Shown: positions 36,701 to 47,173 of the stretch, piece after piece
Layout: each line of letters starts with the position of its first letter
Position numbering within the stretch: the stretch's first letter is position 1
Assembly: GCA_032988165.1 (NCBI GenBank)
Contig: JANTQF010000175.1
Coordinates: forward strand, 1-64,000
Reading direction: 5' to 3'
Length of the DNA stretch: 64,000 bases
Source of the DNA: Emmonsiellopsis sp. PD_33
Lineage: Eukaryota > Ascomycota > Eurotiomycetes > Onygenales > Ajellomycetaceae
Translations under genes and position numbers: made by a program
Notes under the pieces: model-generated
What the model was told of the DNA's origin: nothing
Database searches by the model: none
The model's input: the letters and a program-made list of their open reading frames with translations, nothing else

Positions 36701-38581
36701 CCCGACTTTCGATACGATATTAAGAATGCTGGGCGTAGAATCGGCCTGGATATTGCAATAAGACGACAAAACATGGGCATCGTCGAGCTGCTACTGCCCA
36801 GGACCGACGTCAAGTTTCTGGAGTGTCATGGACCTATGTTATTATCAGCAGCGGCACGCTTGGGCGATATGAAAATGGGTAAATTCTTACTGGCCCATCC
36901 CTGGAGTCACCACGGGAGGCATATTTTTTATCGGGAAGCACTGACATGGGCAATTGGAAATGATGATATCAATGTGGCCAAGGAGATTATTTCACATCCG
37001 GATCATGGAATTAATGCACAGATGCACTATGGCCTAATGCCACTACATGAGGCCGCGATGCATGGGCGCGTAGAGATAGCCAAGTTGCTCATTTCGCATC
37101 CAGACGTCAACATCAATTCGCAGGACTCTAAGGGGGAGACACCGATATTAAAAGCAGCCTTGGGGTACCATGGGCAACGATATGCAATTCGCCACAGGCC
37201 GATGGACCGGATTGCCTACGAAGAGATTATTAATCTTCTGATGGCTCATCCAGACATTGACATCAACAAACCCTCTCACCAACATACCACTCTACTGATA
37301 GTTGAGATACTTTTTGGAAATAAAGAGAGAGCCGAGCGGATATTGTCCCATCCAGGGATCGACTTGACAATTGAGGAGCATCGGACCGAAAATTTGCTGC
37401 GTTCAATAAGATTCTCTTCCGAAAATATCTTTCATATGTTAGTTTCCCGTTTAAATGTCGATACCGGTATAGATCTGGCCTTCTGGGATGAAATGTTATG
37501 GACGGTAGCTTGGAGTGGGTGGAACAGCGCGGCAAAATGGTTACTCTCACGCCCAGGCGTTAACGTCAATGTCGAACGAATCGTCAAGTGGAGATCTATA
37601 ATTTCTCTGGCAAGGTACGGGATGTTTGGGATAAAGCACCGCCCGCGCTGGCCAGAGGGAGATCCCCAGGGCCCAACTTCGGGCAGCTTCACACCGATAT
37701 TCGGAGCTGTGATGGGAGGGCATTCCGAAGTGGTTGAGTTACTACTTCGTCAGCCTGGAATCAATGTGAATCCTGCTGAATCCATGGGACTAACGCCCTT
37801 AAATCTGGCAATGACAGACAAGCAGACAGAAACCGTTAATGTTTTCCTTGCTCAACCTAGTGTTAATTTCAATACCACGACCATATCCGGGGAAACGCCC
37901 CTTTTATGGGCAGCAAATCAGGGAAATAAAAAAATGATTGAGCAGCTCCTTGCGCGGCCCGATGTTGATGTCAACCTCGCGGGCTGTAAGGAGCATGAGG
38001 GAACGTTGCTTTGCTGGGCAGTGCGACACGAGGATGAAGTTGTTTTCAAAATGCTCCTCGCCCACAGGAGTATCGATATCAACACCATAAATTCTGGCGG
38101 CCGCACCGCATTGAGTTGGGCCATTAAGAAAGCCCATATGAGAATGGTCAAGACACTGCTTGCGCGGCCGGAGATTGATGTCAATGTCAAGGATATGGAC
38201 GAGGAATCGCCTCTGTCGCTGGCGGCGGCATTGTCACCGAAAACCGAAATCCTTGAACTACTTCTCTCGCACTCGAAAGTCGATGTCAATGCTGAACTTC
38301 ATGACGGTCGCACATTATTCTTCTTAGCTGCTGAGACGGGGAACATGCCGGTACTTAAGCAACTTTCAAAACATCCCGATATTGACCCTAATGCCGCCGA
38401 CCGACATTTGATGTCACCCCTGATGGCGGCCGCCCAAAACTGGGACCAGGAGATAGTAGAATTCCTTCTAGCACAGAAGGGCGTCGAAGTCAGCGGTAAG
38501 AAGGATATGGGAAATGAACTTCTGCATCATACTGATAATGTTGTAGTAGACCTGCTATCCCCTTCTGATGCTATGGTATAG
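33717..38581 (+). CDS. NLR-like protein: NACHT N-terminal domain, NACHT NTPase, ankyrin repeats
   Basis: Nine exons: 33717-33839, 33888-34103, 34200-34413, 34493-34603, 34657-34782, 34827-35009, 35061-35085, 35185-35608 and 35687-38581; 1438 aa. The N-terminus (MAQLSQCNVNDPWAEAF..) is the fungal NACHT_N/NWD effector-linker type. Splicing of exons 6-8 creates the Walker A GKPGSGKTRLV near 323-333; Walker B EVIIVVDALDECED is near 430-442, then a sensor-like FVSSRE. A winged-helix-like stretch follows (FKWLMCAQRLLSSEEL..., FRLAHQSVREYLE). From about residue 800 to the end are 12 or more ankyrin-type repeats with the motif LL..HPD(I/V)(D/N)(I/V)N. Family role: fungal NLRs are non-self sensors in incompatibility and defence, and the repeats evolve fast. 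The last intron (35609-35686, 78 nt) has no stop, so it could also be retained. The ligand is unknown. Confidence 0.87.
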
Positions 38582-39137
38582 GAATCGAGGAATGCTGCTA
38601 TATATGATTGTAGGAATTGCTCTGGTTCTTGTATCGAAGTTTCGTCTGTGAAATATGTCGATACAAGTCTCCTTGAGAGAACTCGCCCTCCCAGACTCCC
38701 CGAAATAAAGTTCGAAATTAGCTGTCTGAATGTGGTACATTCCCCGTCGTCTACGTGCTGCTTATGACAAGCCCAACCCTCATCGTCGTGGCACGGTTGG
38801 TCGAATAAAACTTGCTCATTATTGGTAGGATATAACTCTGGTACTAATGGCAGAGAACGAGAAATGGGGAAATCTCCATATTAAATACAGGACTGGACGC
38901 TCTTCTCTTTCGGTGGTGTTTGAGCATCAGCATTGCCTACCATTGCTTAGCTCTTCTTTCGGCAATTATGGGACGGGAATACTGTCAGGCGGGATTTTAA
39001 TGGTGTTGATAGTGAGAATGCGGGGAATTTACTCGTATAGTTCTGTCATATATGTAATACATGTATCGACTCAATGGGATCTATGTCACCTGCAATATCT
39101 ACACTGAACTTCGATAAGATCTCCTCAACCGCCGTGT
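38582..39137. other. convergent 3' intergenic region
   Basis: About 560 bp between the NLR and the F-box/ankyrin gene 3' ends; no gene seen. Confidence 0.65.
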
Positions 39138-40406
39138 TCAACCTTGACTCGTCGCAGGCAATCCTCTTATCTCGTCAAGGGACCTAGACCTTAGGAAGCT
39201 CGGCTTAGGTTTAATTTTGGGAGCATTTTGCCGTCGTTGTTTCTTTACTACCGGGTCTAATTCCACCTCTTTCTTCCGACGGGCTAGTAATGCGCATATC
39301 TCCTGATCTTCCACGAGGGCGGCAGCAACAAGTGACGATACCCCACAATCGCTTCGTTTGAAGATGTCAGCACCGGCGTCAATAAGCATCTCAACAGCAT
39401 CCTTATTACACTTCAGCACGGCGAGATGCAACGCCGTCAGTCCGCCGTAGCACTGGTGAGAAACATCAACACCCGCTTGGATAAAAAGTTTTAAAATGGC
39501 ATCATGCCTTGCCTTCCATTTTGGTTCCCAGTACGAAGGACCGGATCGATGGCGAGTTACTGCTACTTCGCTTGCATAGCGACGCAGGTTGTGAACCTGG
39601 GAACCTCGGCACCACCAGACAGCACGATGAAAGGGCGGGTATTTGTGTCCCAGCGACACAGTGGCATCGCACACAGCACCGGCATCGAGCAGAATCTTAA
39701 CTACTTCGGGGTTTGAGTTATCCACTGCATCGTATAACGGCGTGATTGTTGGCGGAGATCGCTTTGAAACGTCCGCCCCATTCCTGATGAGCATTTCGAC
39801 GGCTGCGGGGCCCGAATATATTGCGGCAGTCAATGGGGTCCCAAATGTGGCCTCTGCCGATATATCCGCGCCATTATCAAGAAGAAGCTGGATGCAGTCT
39901 AGGTGCCCCCCCAATGCAGCGCGGTGGATGGGTTGTTCAAGACCCTTATCCGCTTTAGAGACATTAGCACCTCTCTTGATGAGTAGTTTCATCGTTTCCA
40001 CAAGCCCTCTCGAGGCGGCAAGATGGAGAGCAGTAGGGCCGTCGGTGAAATCTGCAGGCTCATAATAGAGAGCACCCGCGGTTATCAACATCTCAGCTGT
40101 TGTCGATGACAAGTTCCTAATTGCGAGGTGGAGTGGACTGGCTCCTTTGTGATTTTTAGGAGAGATATCCACGCATCGTGATACAAGACTGCGCATCCAC
40201 TCCTTGTATTCTCGGTAGCATAGCCGATGCAGTATCGTATCACCCCATTGATTTTGGATTGAGAAGTGACTGGTGGTGAGAAGTGAAGGGGAAAGAATAC
40301 TGCTGCTGATCAGCGAGAGAATGTCATCGGGATGGAGGTAATCCGGGATGAGGGAAAGGATTTCTGCGGGGAGATCGATAATGCGAAGGCTAGAGGGGGT
40401 GTCCAT
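39138..40406 (-). CDS. F-box and ankyrin-repeat protein
   Basis: A single 422-aa exon, ATG at 40406. An F-box-like segment opens the protein (DLPAEILSLIPDYLHPDDILSL, about residues 10-31). Seven or eight ankyrin repeats follow from about 55 to 375, with clear G.(T/S)(A/P)LHLA and LL..GADI cores (GPTALHLAASRG, GGLTALHLAVLK). The C-terminus is basic (KKQRRQNAPKIKPKPS). F-box plus ankyrin suggests an SCF substrate receptor; that is inference. It is convergent with the NLR at about 560 bp. The ankyrin type differs from the NLR repeats (GADI here, HPD(I/V)(D/N)(I/V)N there), so one is not simply a duplicated fragment of the other. Confidence 0.88.
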   Translation of the reverse strand: MDTPSSLRIIDLPAEILSLIPDYLHPDDILSLISSSILSPSLLTTSHFSIQNQWGDTILHRLCYREYKEWMRSLVSRCVDISPKNHKGASPLHLAIRNLSSTTAEMLITAGALYYEPADFTDGPTALHLAASRGLVETMKLLIKRGANVSKADKGLEQPIHRAALGGHLDCIQLLLDNGADISAEATFGTPLTAAIYSGPAAVEMLIRNGADVSKRSPPTITPLYDAVDNSNPEVVKILLDAGAVCDATVSLGHKYPPFHRAVWWCRGSQVHNLRRYASEVAVTRHRSGPSYWEPKWKARHDAILKLFIQAGVDVSHQCYGGLTALHLAVLKCNKDAVEMLIDAGADIFKRSDCGVSSLVAAALVEDQEICALLARRKKEVELDPVVKKQRRQNAPKIKPKPSFLRSRSLDEIRGLPATSQG

Positions 40407-42124
40407 AATTTATTCTCTGCAGATGCTTGAGGCTGGCCAGAAGCGATGGGTGTTTTGGTGCTATTTATTAATTCCTTCCAGCACAGCCACAAGTTGACGA
40501 TACGGCACTAGTTACCAGAGAATAGCTGTGATGCACTCTTAGCGGAAAGTCATTATTGCGAGAGGTTTGTATGTACATACTCGTATTGTTGAGATTTGGT
40601 AACTGAATAATAATAAGTTTGGTGGTTGTTATCGGCGGAATAGGGGCAGTCTTAGTTAGTTAGGGCTCCACAAGTCACGGGGCAGGGCCTTGGACTTCAA
40701 GTCAACTGTTCATTGTTAATCCCGACTTGATAAGTTATTAAAAAACTTATAAGCCTTCAGGTTTCGGAATATTGAGCGATCGTACGTGGCTTGGAACAGT
40801 GGCTGTACCATCCTTCAGGATATCCACTTCCCCCAGACTTTGATACCGAAGTTCACCATCCCAGAAATCTTTAATGACTCCTCGTACAAATAGTGCTAGT
40901 ACTCGATTCGCAGGATGGACGTATGCCCATCAGATCTCCGTGCAATTTAAGCTTGGTCACCCCCTGGCGGAATAAAACGCCGTGCTGATACTATAGACCC
41001 GCCCCGCGGGGCCGAAGAATCGAAAACCACAAGAAGGATACACAGGTGACGGGAGATACAGAGACAGTACTAGTAGTGATGACAATGGGGATTTCGCATC
41101 AAGGCGTCTAACTGGTTGTGTTGATTCGCTCGCACAATTTCTGCTAGAAAAAAAAGGGTCCCTTTGCTTCTGAATACTGTCTTCTTGATTTTAGTAATAC
41201 ATACTACTTTGGTTCAGGGGGCGAGACGCTCGATCTATCAAAGTCATGGGATCTCAGCACGATCCAACCTATTAGGAGCACACATCCGTCAAGCTATGCT
41301 GAAACTAGTTGCAGTCGTGGGTGATGTATTTATGCATACCGTCGATATGATTAGATCGTTTTGGTTCTTTCTCTTTGTCCTACGCACTGGCGAGTCGGGT
41401 ATTTTGAGGGGGTAAGTACACTCTAAGATGGGCATTATTGACATGGGATATCTTCTAATGTGATAAGATATACAATTGTTTTTTTATTGCTTCTTACAAA
41501 ACCCTAAGGTTAATTTTTCCAGTTTTATATTCCTGCTAAACGACATCGAAACTAGGAAAAGTCATGATCAACCGAACGATTTAATTACATGGAGACTGAG
41601 GTACGAAAATATTCAATAACGGGTATATATATTGTCATGATAGGCTCGGAATATGATACAGTACATACACCAACTGGCGTGTTTATTAAGAGTTTGAAGG
41701 GACGCAATGCAACACAGAACGCTAAACACCCCGATTTTCACTCCTGGTCCGCGACTCGAGGCTGCTCCAGCACTTGTATAGCTCGCGTGTGTACTTCGAG
41801 GCAAACTGTGCGGGGAGACCCGATATCGCATCCCAGTTCCGCAGCATCGGCGAAGGGTCGATTCGGATTGACCAGAGCTAGTCCATTTCCGCCGACGCCT
41901 CTGTATCCTGGCTTCAAACAGAGTAAGGGAGGGTGGACTAGTGCATTATGGCCTTTCGTTGCAGGCGAATCTCGAAACTCGACGACGGGCGAAATACCCG
42001 GAATTTTAACCAGTATTGCATGAAGGTTATCGGTACTTTGTGCGACATCTGTCAATCGGGACGAGGTCGCGTTGTTGGGGCTGGTATTCCAGTTTCGGGG
42101 GGATATGCTATTCGAGGATGTATA
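40407..42124. other. intergenic region, no supported gene
   Basis: About 1.7 kb. A minus-strand open stretch at about 41735-41890 reads LWSIRIDPSPMLRNWDAISG after an AG, about 50 codons to a stop; it could be a terminal exon, but I see no upstream exon and no family. A plus frame at 41164 has a signal-peptide-like start but no ATG. Confidence 0.45.
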
Positions 42125-42911
42125 TTACGAGGTGGATTTCTTATCCGGGTTTGCTTGCTCGTAGATCCAGTCGTTCAATCCGGCGCGGTTTCTAGAGGGC
42201 CCAAATGTTAGAGAATGGTCTGTGGAGTTAGATCAGGAGATAGCGGCTTACCTGGCAATTTCAACGGCGTAGAATTGCATGCGAACGGCTATTTAGATAT
42301 AGTTAGTTATCAGGAAATGTGTCCGCGCGTGGTTCTGAGTATCTTGTATGAAATGGAGGAATCAGTTGAATAGAGAGGGAACCATACCGAAGATGGTCTC
42401 TTTCTCTCCATATTCAAACTTGGGATTGGATCTCAACATGGTTCCAAAGTTATAATCGTCAACCTTCTTCTCATATGGCATGATGAAGCTGCGCCATCTC
42501 TCCTTTCCTTCCTTGCTCTTCATCTTGTCCTCATCGATGGTCTCGGCCGGGTCAAATTCCGGGAAAACCTCCATGAAGTGTTCATAAATCTCGTCGTCCA
42601 TTTTCGTCAGACGCAGCTTGGATCCGGGCATCTTTTCGAGGATGGCCCAGTATGTGGTCATTTGTTGAACGGCTAAGCAGGGAGTTAGTCTGTGGCCTCG
42701 GAGGATGGGGGTAACGGCTAGCTTCGTCGCACCTTTAACAGCGAACTGTTTTTCCATCTGTATTGCAATATATACGTTAGATTGGGTTATTTGACAGAGA
42801 GAGAATGAAGGCTAGTATCTTTGGGCGTGCGATGGCGGGGTAGTTGTGACTTACATCCTCCAAGTTCTGCGCATTTTCGGGGTCGAAGGTTGATGGGACG
42901 GCGGCCGACAT
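42125..42911 (-). CDS. PBDC1: PBDC1 family protein (YPL225W homologue)
   Basis: Exons, 5' to 3' on the minus strand, are 42911-42855, 42757-42733, 42672-42388, 42288-42252 and 42191-42125, giving 156 aa. All five joins restore the family: AQNLEDMEKQFAVKAVQQMTTYW, LRLTKMDDEIYEHFMEVFPEF, SKEGKERWRSFIMPYEKKVDDYNFGTMLR, then ETIFAVRMQFYAVEIARNRAGLNDWIYE. Exon 2 is only 25 nt. Family knowledge: a small conserved eukaryotic protein; yeast Ypl225w has been described as a chaperone for newly made eEF1A, and the old name 'polysaccharide biosynthesis domain' is misleading. The start at 42911 gives the usual short acidic lead-in. It is a conserved gene inside an otherwise loose stretch. Confidence 0.93.
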
Positions 42912-45900
42912 GTTGGGCAATTAATGTATTTTGATCTGTTTATGCCGGACTTCTCGTGGTACTTTATAAGGTAGCGTTGTTCGATCTGATGGGCGGTGAT
43001 AGCGAGGGGAATGTGCCCCTCTTATGTACGGATAATTTTTTGATAGTCGCTTGCTTAGTCACCCAGTCATCAGATCACGTGTTTCGTCTTTTGGCCAATA
43101 AAAATAGCTTAATTCGACGACAAGACTTTCTCTCCGTGTCCATCGGCGTCTGGCATCATCCAGCTTTCAAGTTTTGAATACAAAAGCAATAATCCATGCC
43201 CATCGTTGCGCCCTCTTGCCACTTCCCACTTGAAACTACAAGATCTATATAAAATAAATCAAAGCAGAAGTCTCGCGCCTCCTCCAATCCTGCCGCAGGA
43301 TCCTCCATAGTAACTCTACCGTCAACACTCTTTTCTCCTCACTGATGGCAACTAGATAATTGAATGCTAATCCAGATACATGTGTTATCCGTGTTGCATT
43401 TTTAAGCTAGGAACCCTACCTAGTCGTTATAGGCTGAACCTAGACGTGACCTTTCACCATATTCTATTTGATGGAGACAATCCACCTCCTCGGGTCACAG
43501 TGAGCCAGGATAGGCCAGAAAACACAGCGTTGAAGAGGCCATCCTTGGTGTTTTTGCTGCTATTCCCTTTACTTGCGCCAGCCGTTCCAGGATCTTAGGT
43601 CCCACCGTGACAGTTACGCATTGATGAGGACTCAATTTCAGATACTCGAGCGCTTGTGCCCATTAGTACAGTTTCGTCTCAACCACCATACGCAATCGAA
43701 ATCATCACGAGCAATTTTGTGGCCCGATAATCTGTGATGTTGTTTGGATGACAAACTGCACGTATCACATTAGATTGTGGAGATGAAGCCGTCCAGCAAT
43801 ACTACTGGCTATTTATTGTCCAACAGCTTCTGGCGCCAGGTTTTCTGGTCGACGGTTCGCGAAGGATATGCCATAGGCATGGAATAATTAGATCTCATGT
43901 TGCATCCTTAGTTTAGGACATCATGGTTAATGTCTGTTTGGCGATATCATTCGGCAAAGGCTTGAAATGCTGATCGATGGCCAACTATCTGTGTCATATT
44001 TCAACCCGTGAACAACGCATATGGATATTATGGAAGCCATGCTTTCCAGTGCTGGTCTTAAATGAATTTCCCGTATGGGTTAATACATCTATCACAGGAC
44101 TATACCACTTCTAGGGGACGCGACTTGGATTCTCACTCCATAGTTAAGGGGGCATCCCTGTGTCTCTAAGGCTATGAGGCGAGCAAGTATATATCTACTG
44201 TGATGTCGGATGCAAATCTGATTTAAGTGCTTGTGGCATCATCCAACGGTCGGCTACATGCAGCCAAAAGCACTTATATGAAGGATACGCAGTGGCTATC
44301 TCCCTTCCTTTGGCCACCAAGCGGCGGAAAATGCCTTGCTCTCATATTGTTCATCCACCCTATGAACGGCCCTGGCATTCATTCAGATTGATATGATACA
44401 TAAATAGTTAGTAACAGCCTCTGGTATGTGACTTGATAAGAATATCTTTCCTAAACTGTTTTCCACCTGATAACTACTCCAAGGGTTATATTTCTTTATT
44501 GCTACTAGAGTCTTCTTGGACTATAGTTATGCTGAAGGATACTTATACACCACTAGTGGAGCTTCCCCTCTTTATCCTGCTTGTGGATCTCATAGAGTTG
44601 GGCTTCGCCTCATCTCCAACCTTAGGGGGTACAATGGCTTAGATAACTGACATTCTTCTCAACAATATATGATGTCCGTGAGAGGGAATGTGGATAATGC
44701 AGAGCAAATGTTGCGAATCCAAGGTGCGAACTTCTTACATGCGGCTGTTAAATAAAATATTTGTTCTCCAGGCATAGTGCTGGGTCGTCTCCCTTGCTTA
44801 TCTTCGTTTTCCGATCCTACACTTCAACCTCCTGTGAGGACAGAAAGCTGCTGGGGTTGATGGTGATTGGCTGGGGACTGAGTTAAGGTTAAATCACCCT
44901 GACTAATTCTAAATCAACCTGGGTCAAACGTCGTCCCCATTTCTTCTCCTACTCTGTTCCTCTCCTTAGGATAATAGTACGTATATCCTGTCCAAGGCTT
45001 CGACTCCCAAAAGGACAGTGCCAAGTTTAAGGCTCTTGTCCTTCCTATGCCATACCGGCCGACTCAGCGCCTCTTCAACCCCCCTAGAACTTTTCCTCCG
45101 GTTATCAAGCAGTCCACAGCATGGGGCTTGATGTTTGGCCCCAGACAAACATCAAAACGTATGGCGTCGTGATTTCTGCGGATAAAGCAGCCGATCGCGA
45201 CTTTGAACTATTGGCAGTTCAGCAAAGATCTACTCGCAGAGAGGGTATGGTTATACAACACTGGGTAACTGGTCTGGCACGATTTCTTTTACACCCCAAT
45301 CAAATTTTCGGCGACAACAAAGACTGCAACTCGATCGATCGCCGCCTCCAAACCTCCAAAACTCTTGCAGCACATAATGGCGATCTGCTGTTGATGTGAC
45401 TATTACTGAAAAAAATAGCATCAAACAAAATATAGGAATCCCCTTTTTTCGACTTTCCTGCTTGCCAACTCTGCTCGGGTAGCCAAGTAGCATTAGCCGA
45501 GAGATATATGGGCATCGTTGTACAACAGTATGATACAAATACATGATGTCTATGTATTCCTATATCCGATACCAACAAAGTGTTGGATATGCACAAATCG
45601 CATGACAAAGAATACTATGGCCCCATTACATCATGCAGCTTGCATAGATCGTGCATCAGCCGTGGAACACTCCTCCAGCGGGAAGATGTTGATCCGAACC
45701 CAAACAATGGAATACCCTAACTTTGATATATGCAGACATAAGCCTCTATGTCAATGCTATGGGTCCATTTAGGGGCTAATTGGCATAATACTTGTGATGA
45801 CCCATGGCTGTAATTGCGGCTACAAAATATCATCAATGCACTGTTTATCTTTAACTATCTTGACAGAATAGTACTGATGCCAATATCTTGATAGTTCGAT

Positions 45901-47173
45901 TGGACTCATTAATCTCTCAATGGAGAATGATTGCCAGGACACTGAGCTGCTCCTTGTCGCGCATAAAAATTACCAAGTTCATGGCCAACAGAACAGCCAA
46001 TCTTATACTCTGGTTGGGATGACTATCCGATCATCAAACCCCGGGTGAGGTTGGGTAAGGCCCTGCTGGTTAACCTCGGGAGACTTAACAGGGAACACAT
46101 TGCTGAGCTTCGCTGTGGACCTACCGCGACATCGTACAGCTTCTTCTCGCCTGCAGAGCCGTGGGTGCAAATTCCAAAAAGCTCATCATGATGGACGGCG
46201 TCAATTCATACTAATTCCCAGTCGATACGATCGCTCTAAGGGCTCTTGAATCAAGATCGCGGCAGCATAATACATTCTCTGGGCGGTGCACCCTTATGAG
46301 GTATATCTCCCCGGATTGACCAAGAGGATAGCGATAATTTCTCGTTATAAAGGTCGCTGGGTCTCATCAAACATAGATCACTCAGGACGGAGGCGAAATA
46401 TCTCTTTCATCTTTCTTGGCTTAACATATCTTAAGTTGGATGTACTACTCCGTATATACTATACTTGCATAAGTTTGAAGATCCATTCGCCCCTGATCGG
46501 TTCCTGGGCCGGCTGAACCATACAAGCCGCATTCGCATTGCCTGTTATGATTCGCTATCCACCAACTGATTTAAAAATATCGGCCCGATCCAAAATTGCG
46601 ATCTTTCGTGTTGCAATCGGAACGCAGGTACCGAATTTCGACTAACACCTCTATCGAGCTTGTTCCATGATCTACGGCTGGTACACCTGCATATTCACGA
46701 TCCAAGTTGGAACCTCCGCAGCGGTGCCCGGGTCTCCTGGGCGAAAGTGGATATACAGCTTTTGTGAGTATTTAGGTATGTGTAACCCCTTGTGGCATGT
46801 GGAGGATGCAAGATAGTAACAAAGGAAGAGACCGGAAACTATTGTTTTGCTCACCCTCACTGCAGGCTGCTTATTGTTAATTGTTAACCAGATACCTGCA
46901 GCTTGATTAACCCGTTGAACTTCTGCCGCCGCCGCTTTCCAAACCTCCGAACAAAGGCAGTTGGTTGACTTCGTGCAGAGCCAAGCTTGCAACTACCTCC
47001 TAACCATCTTGTCAATATTCGGATTTTTGTAGGTTTCGAAAAATATAAAATGCCCCAGAATCCCTTCGATCATCAAGAGAATAATTGCACACTTGTCATT
47101 CATGCCCTGCTAGATACCCTTGTTGACTCGATTCCTTTCATTCCCTCCGAGGGATATCATTATTGCCGGCGAA
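42912..47173. other. 4.26-kb gene-poor region
   Basis: No gene is supported. Short ORFs are scattered on both strands. At 45880-46190 two plus-strand frames stay open for 40-60 codons with helix-like or F-box-protein-like residues (SLISQWRMIARTL; then DDYPIIKPRVRLGKALL in another frame), followed by a third frame at 46286-46516. This may be a decayed F-box-like gene, but the evidence is weak. A near-palindrome lies at 44224-44276. Confidence 0.5.
44224..44276. repeat. 53-nt imperfect palindrome
   Basis: Left arm TAAGTGCTTGTGGC pairs with the right arm GCCAAAAGCACTTA (13 of 14 when reverse complemented), separated by about 25 nt. The arm core AGTGCTT is shared with the MITE terminus at 28320, but the rest differs. 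It may be a stem-loop or a tiny deleted inverted-repeat element. Confidence 0.5.

Noticed and set aside
41589..42055. Overlapping ORFs downstream of PBDC1
   Set aside because: Open on both strands without recognisable protein features; probably 3' UTR and spacer, though a terminal exon of an unseen gene is not excluded.
45121..45399. 92-codon plus-strand ORF
   Set aside because: Unrecognised and isolated in the gene-poor block.
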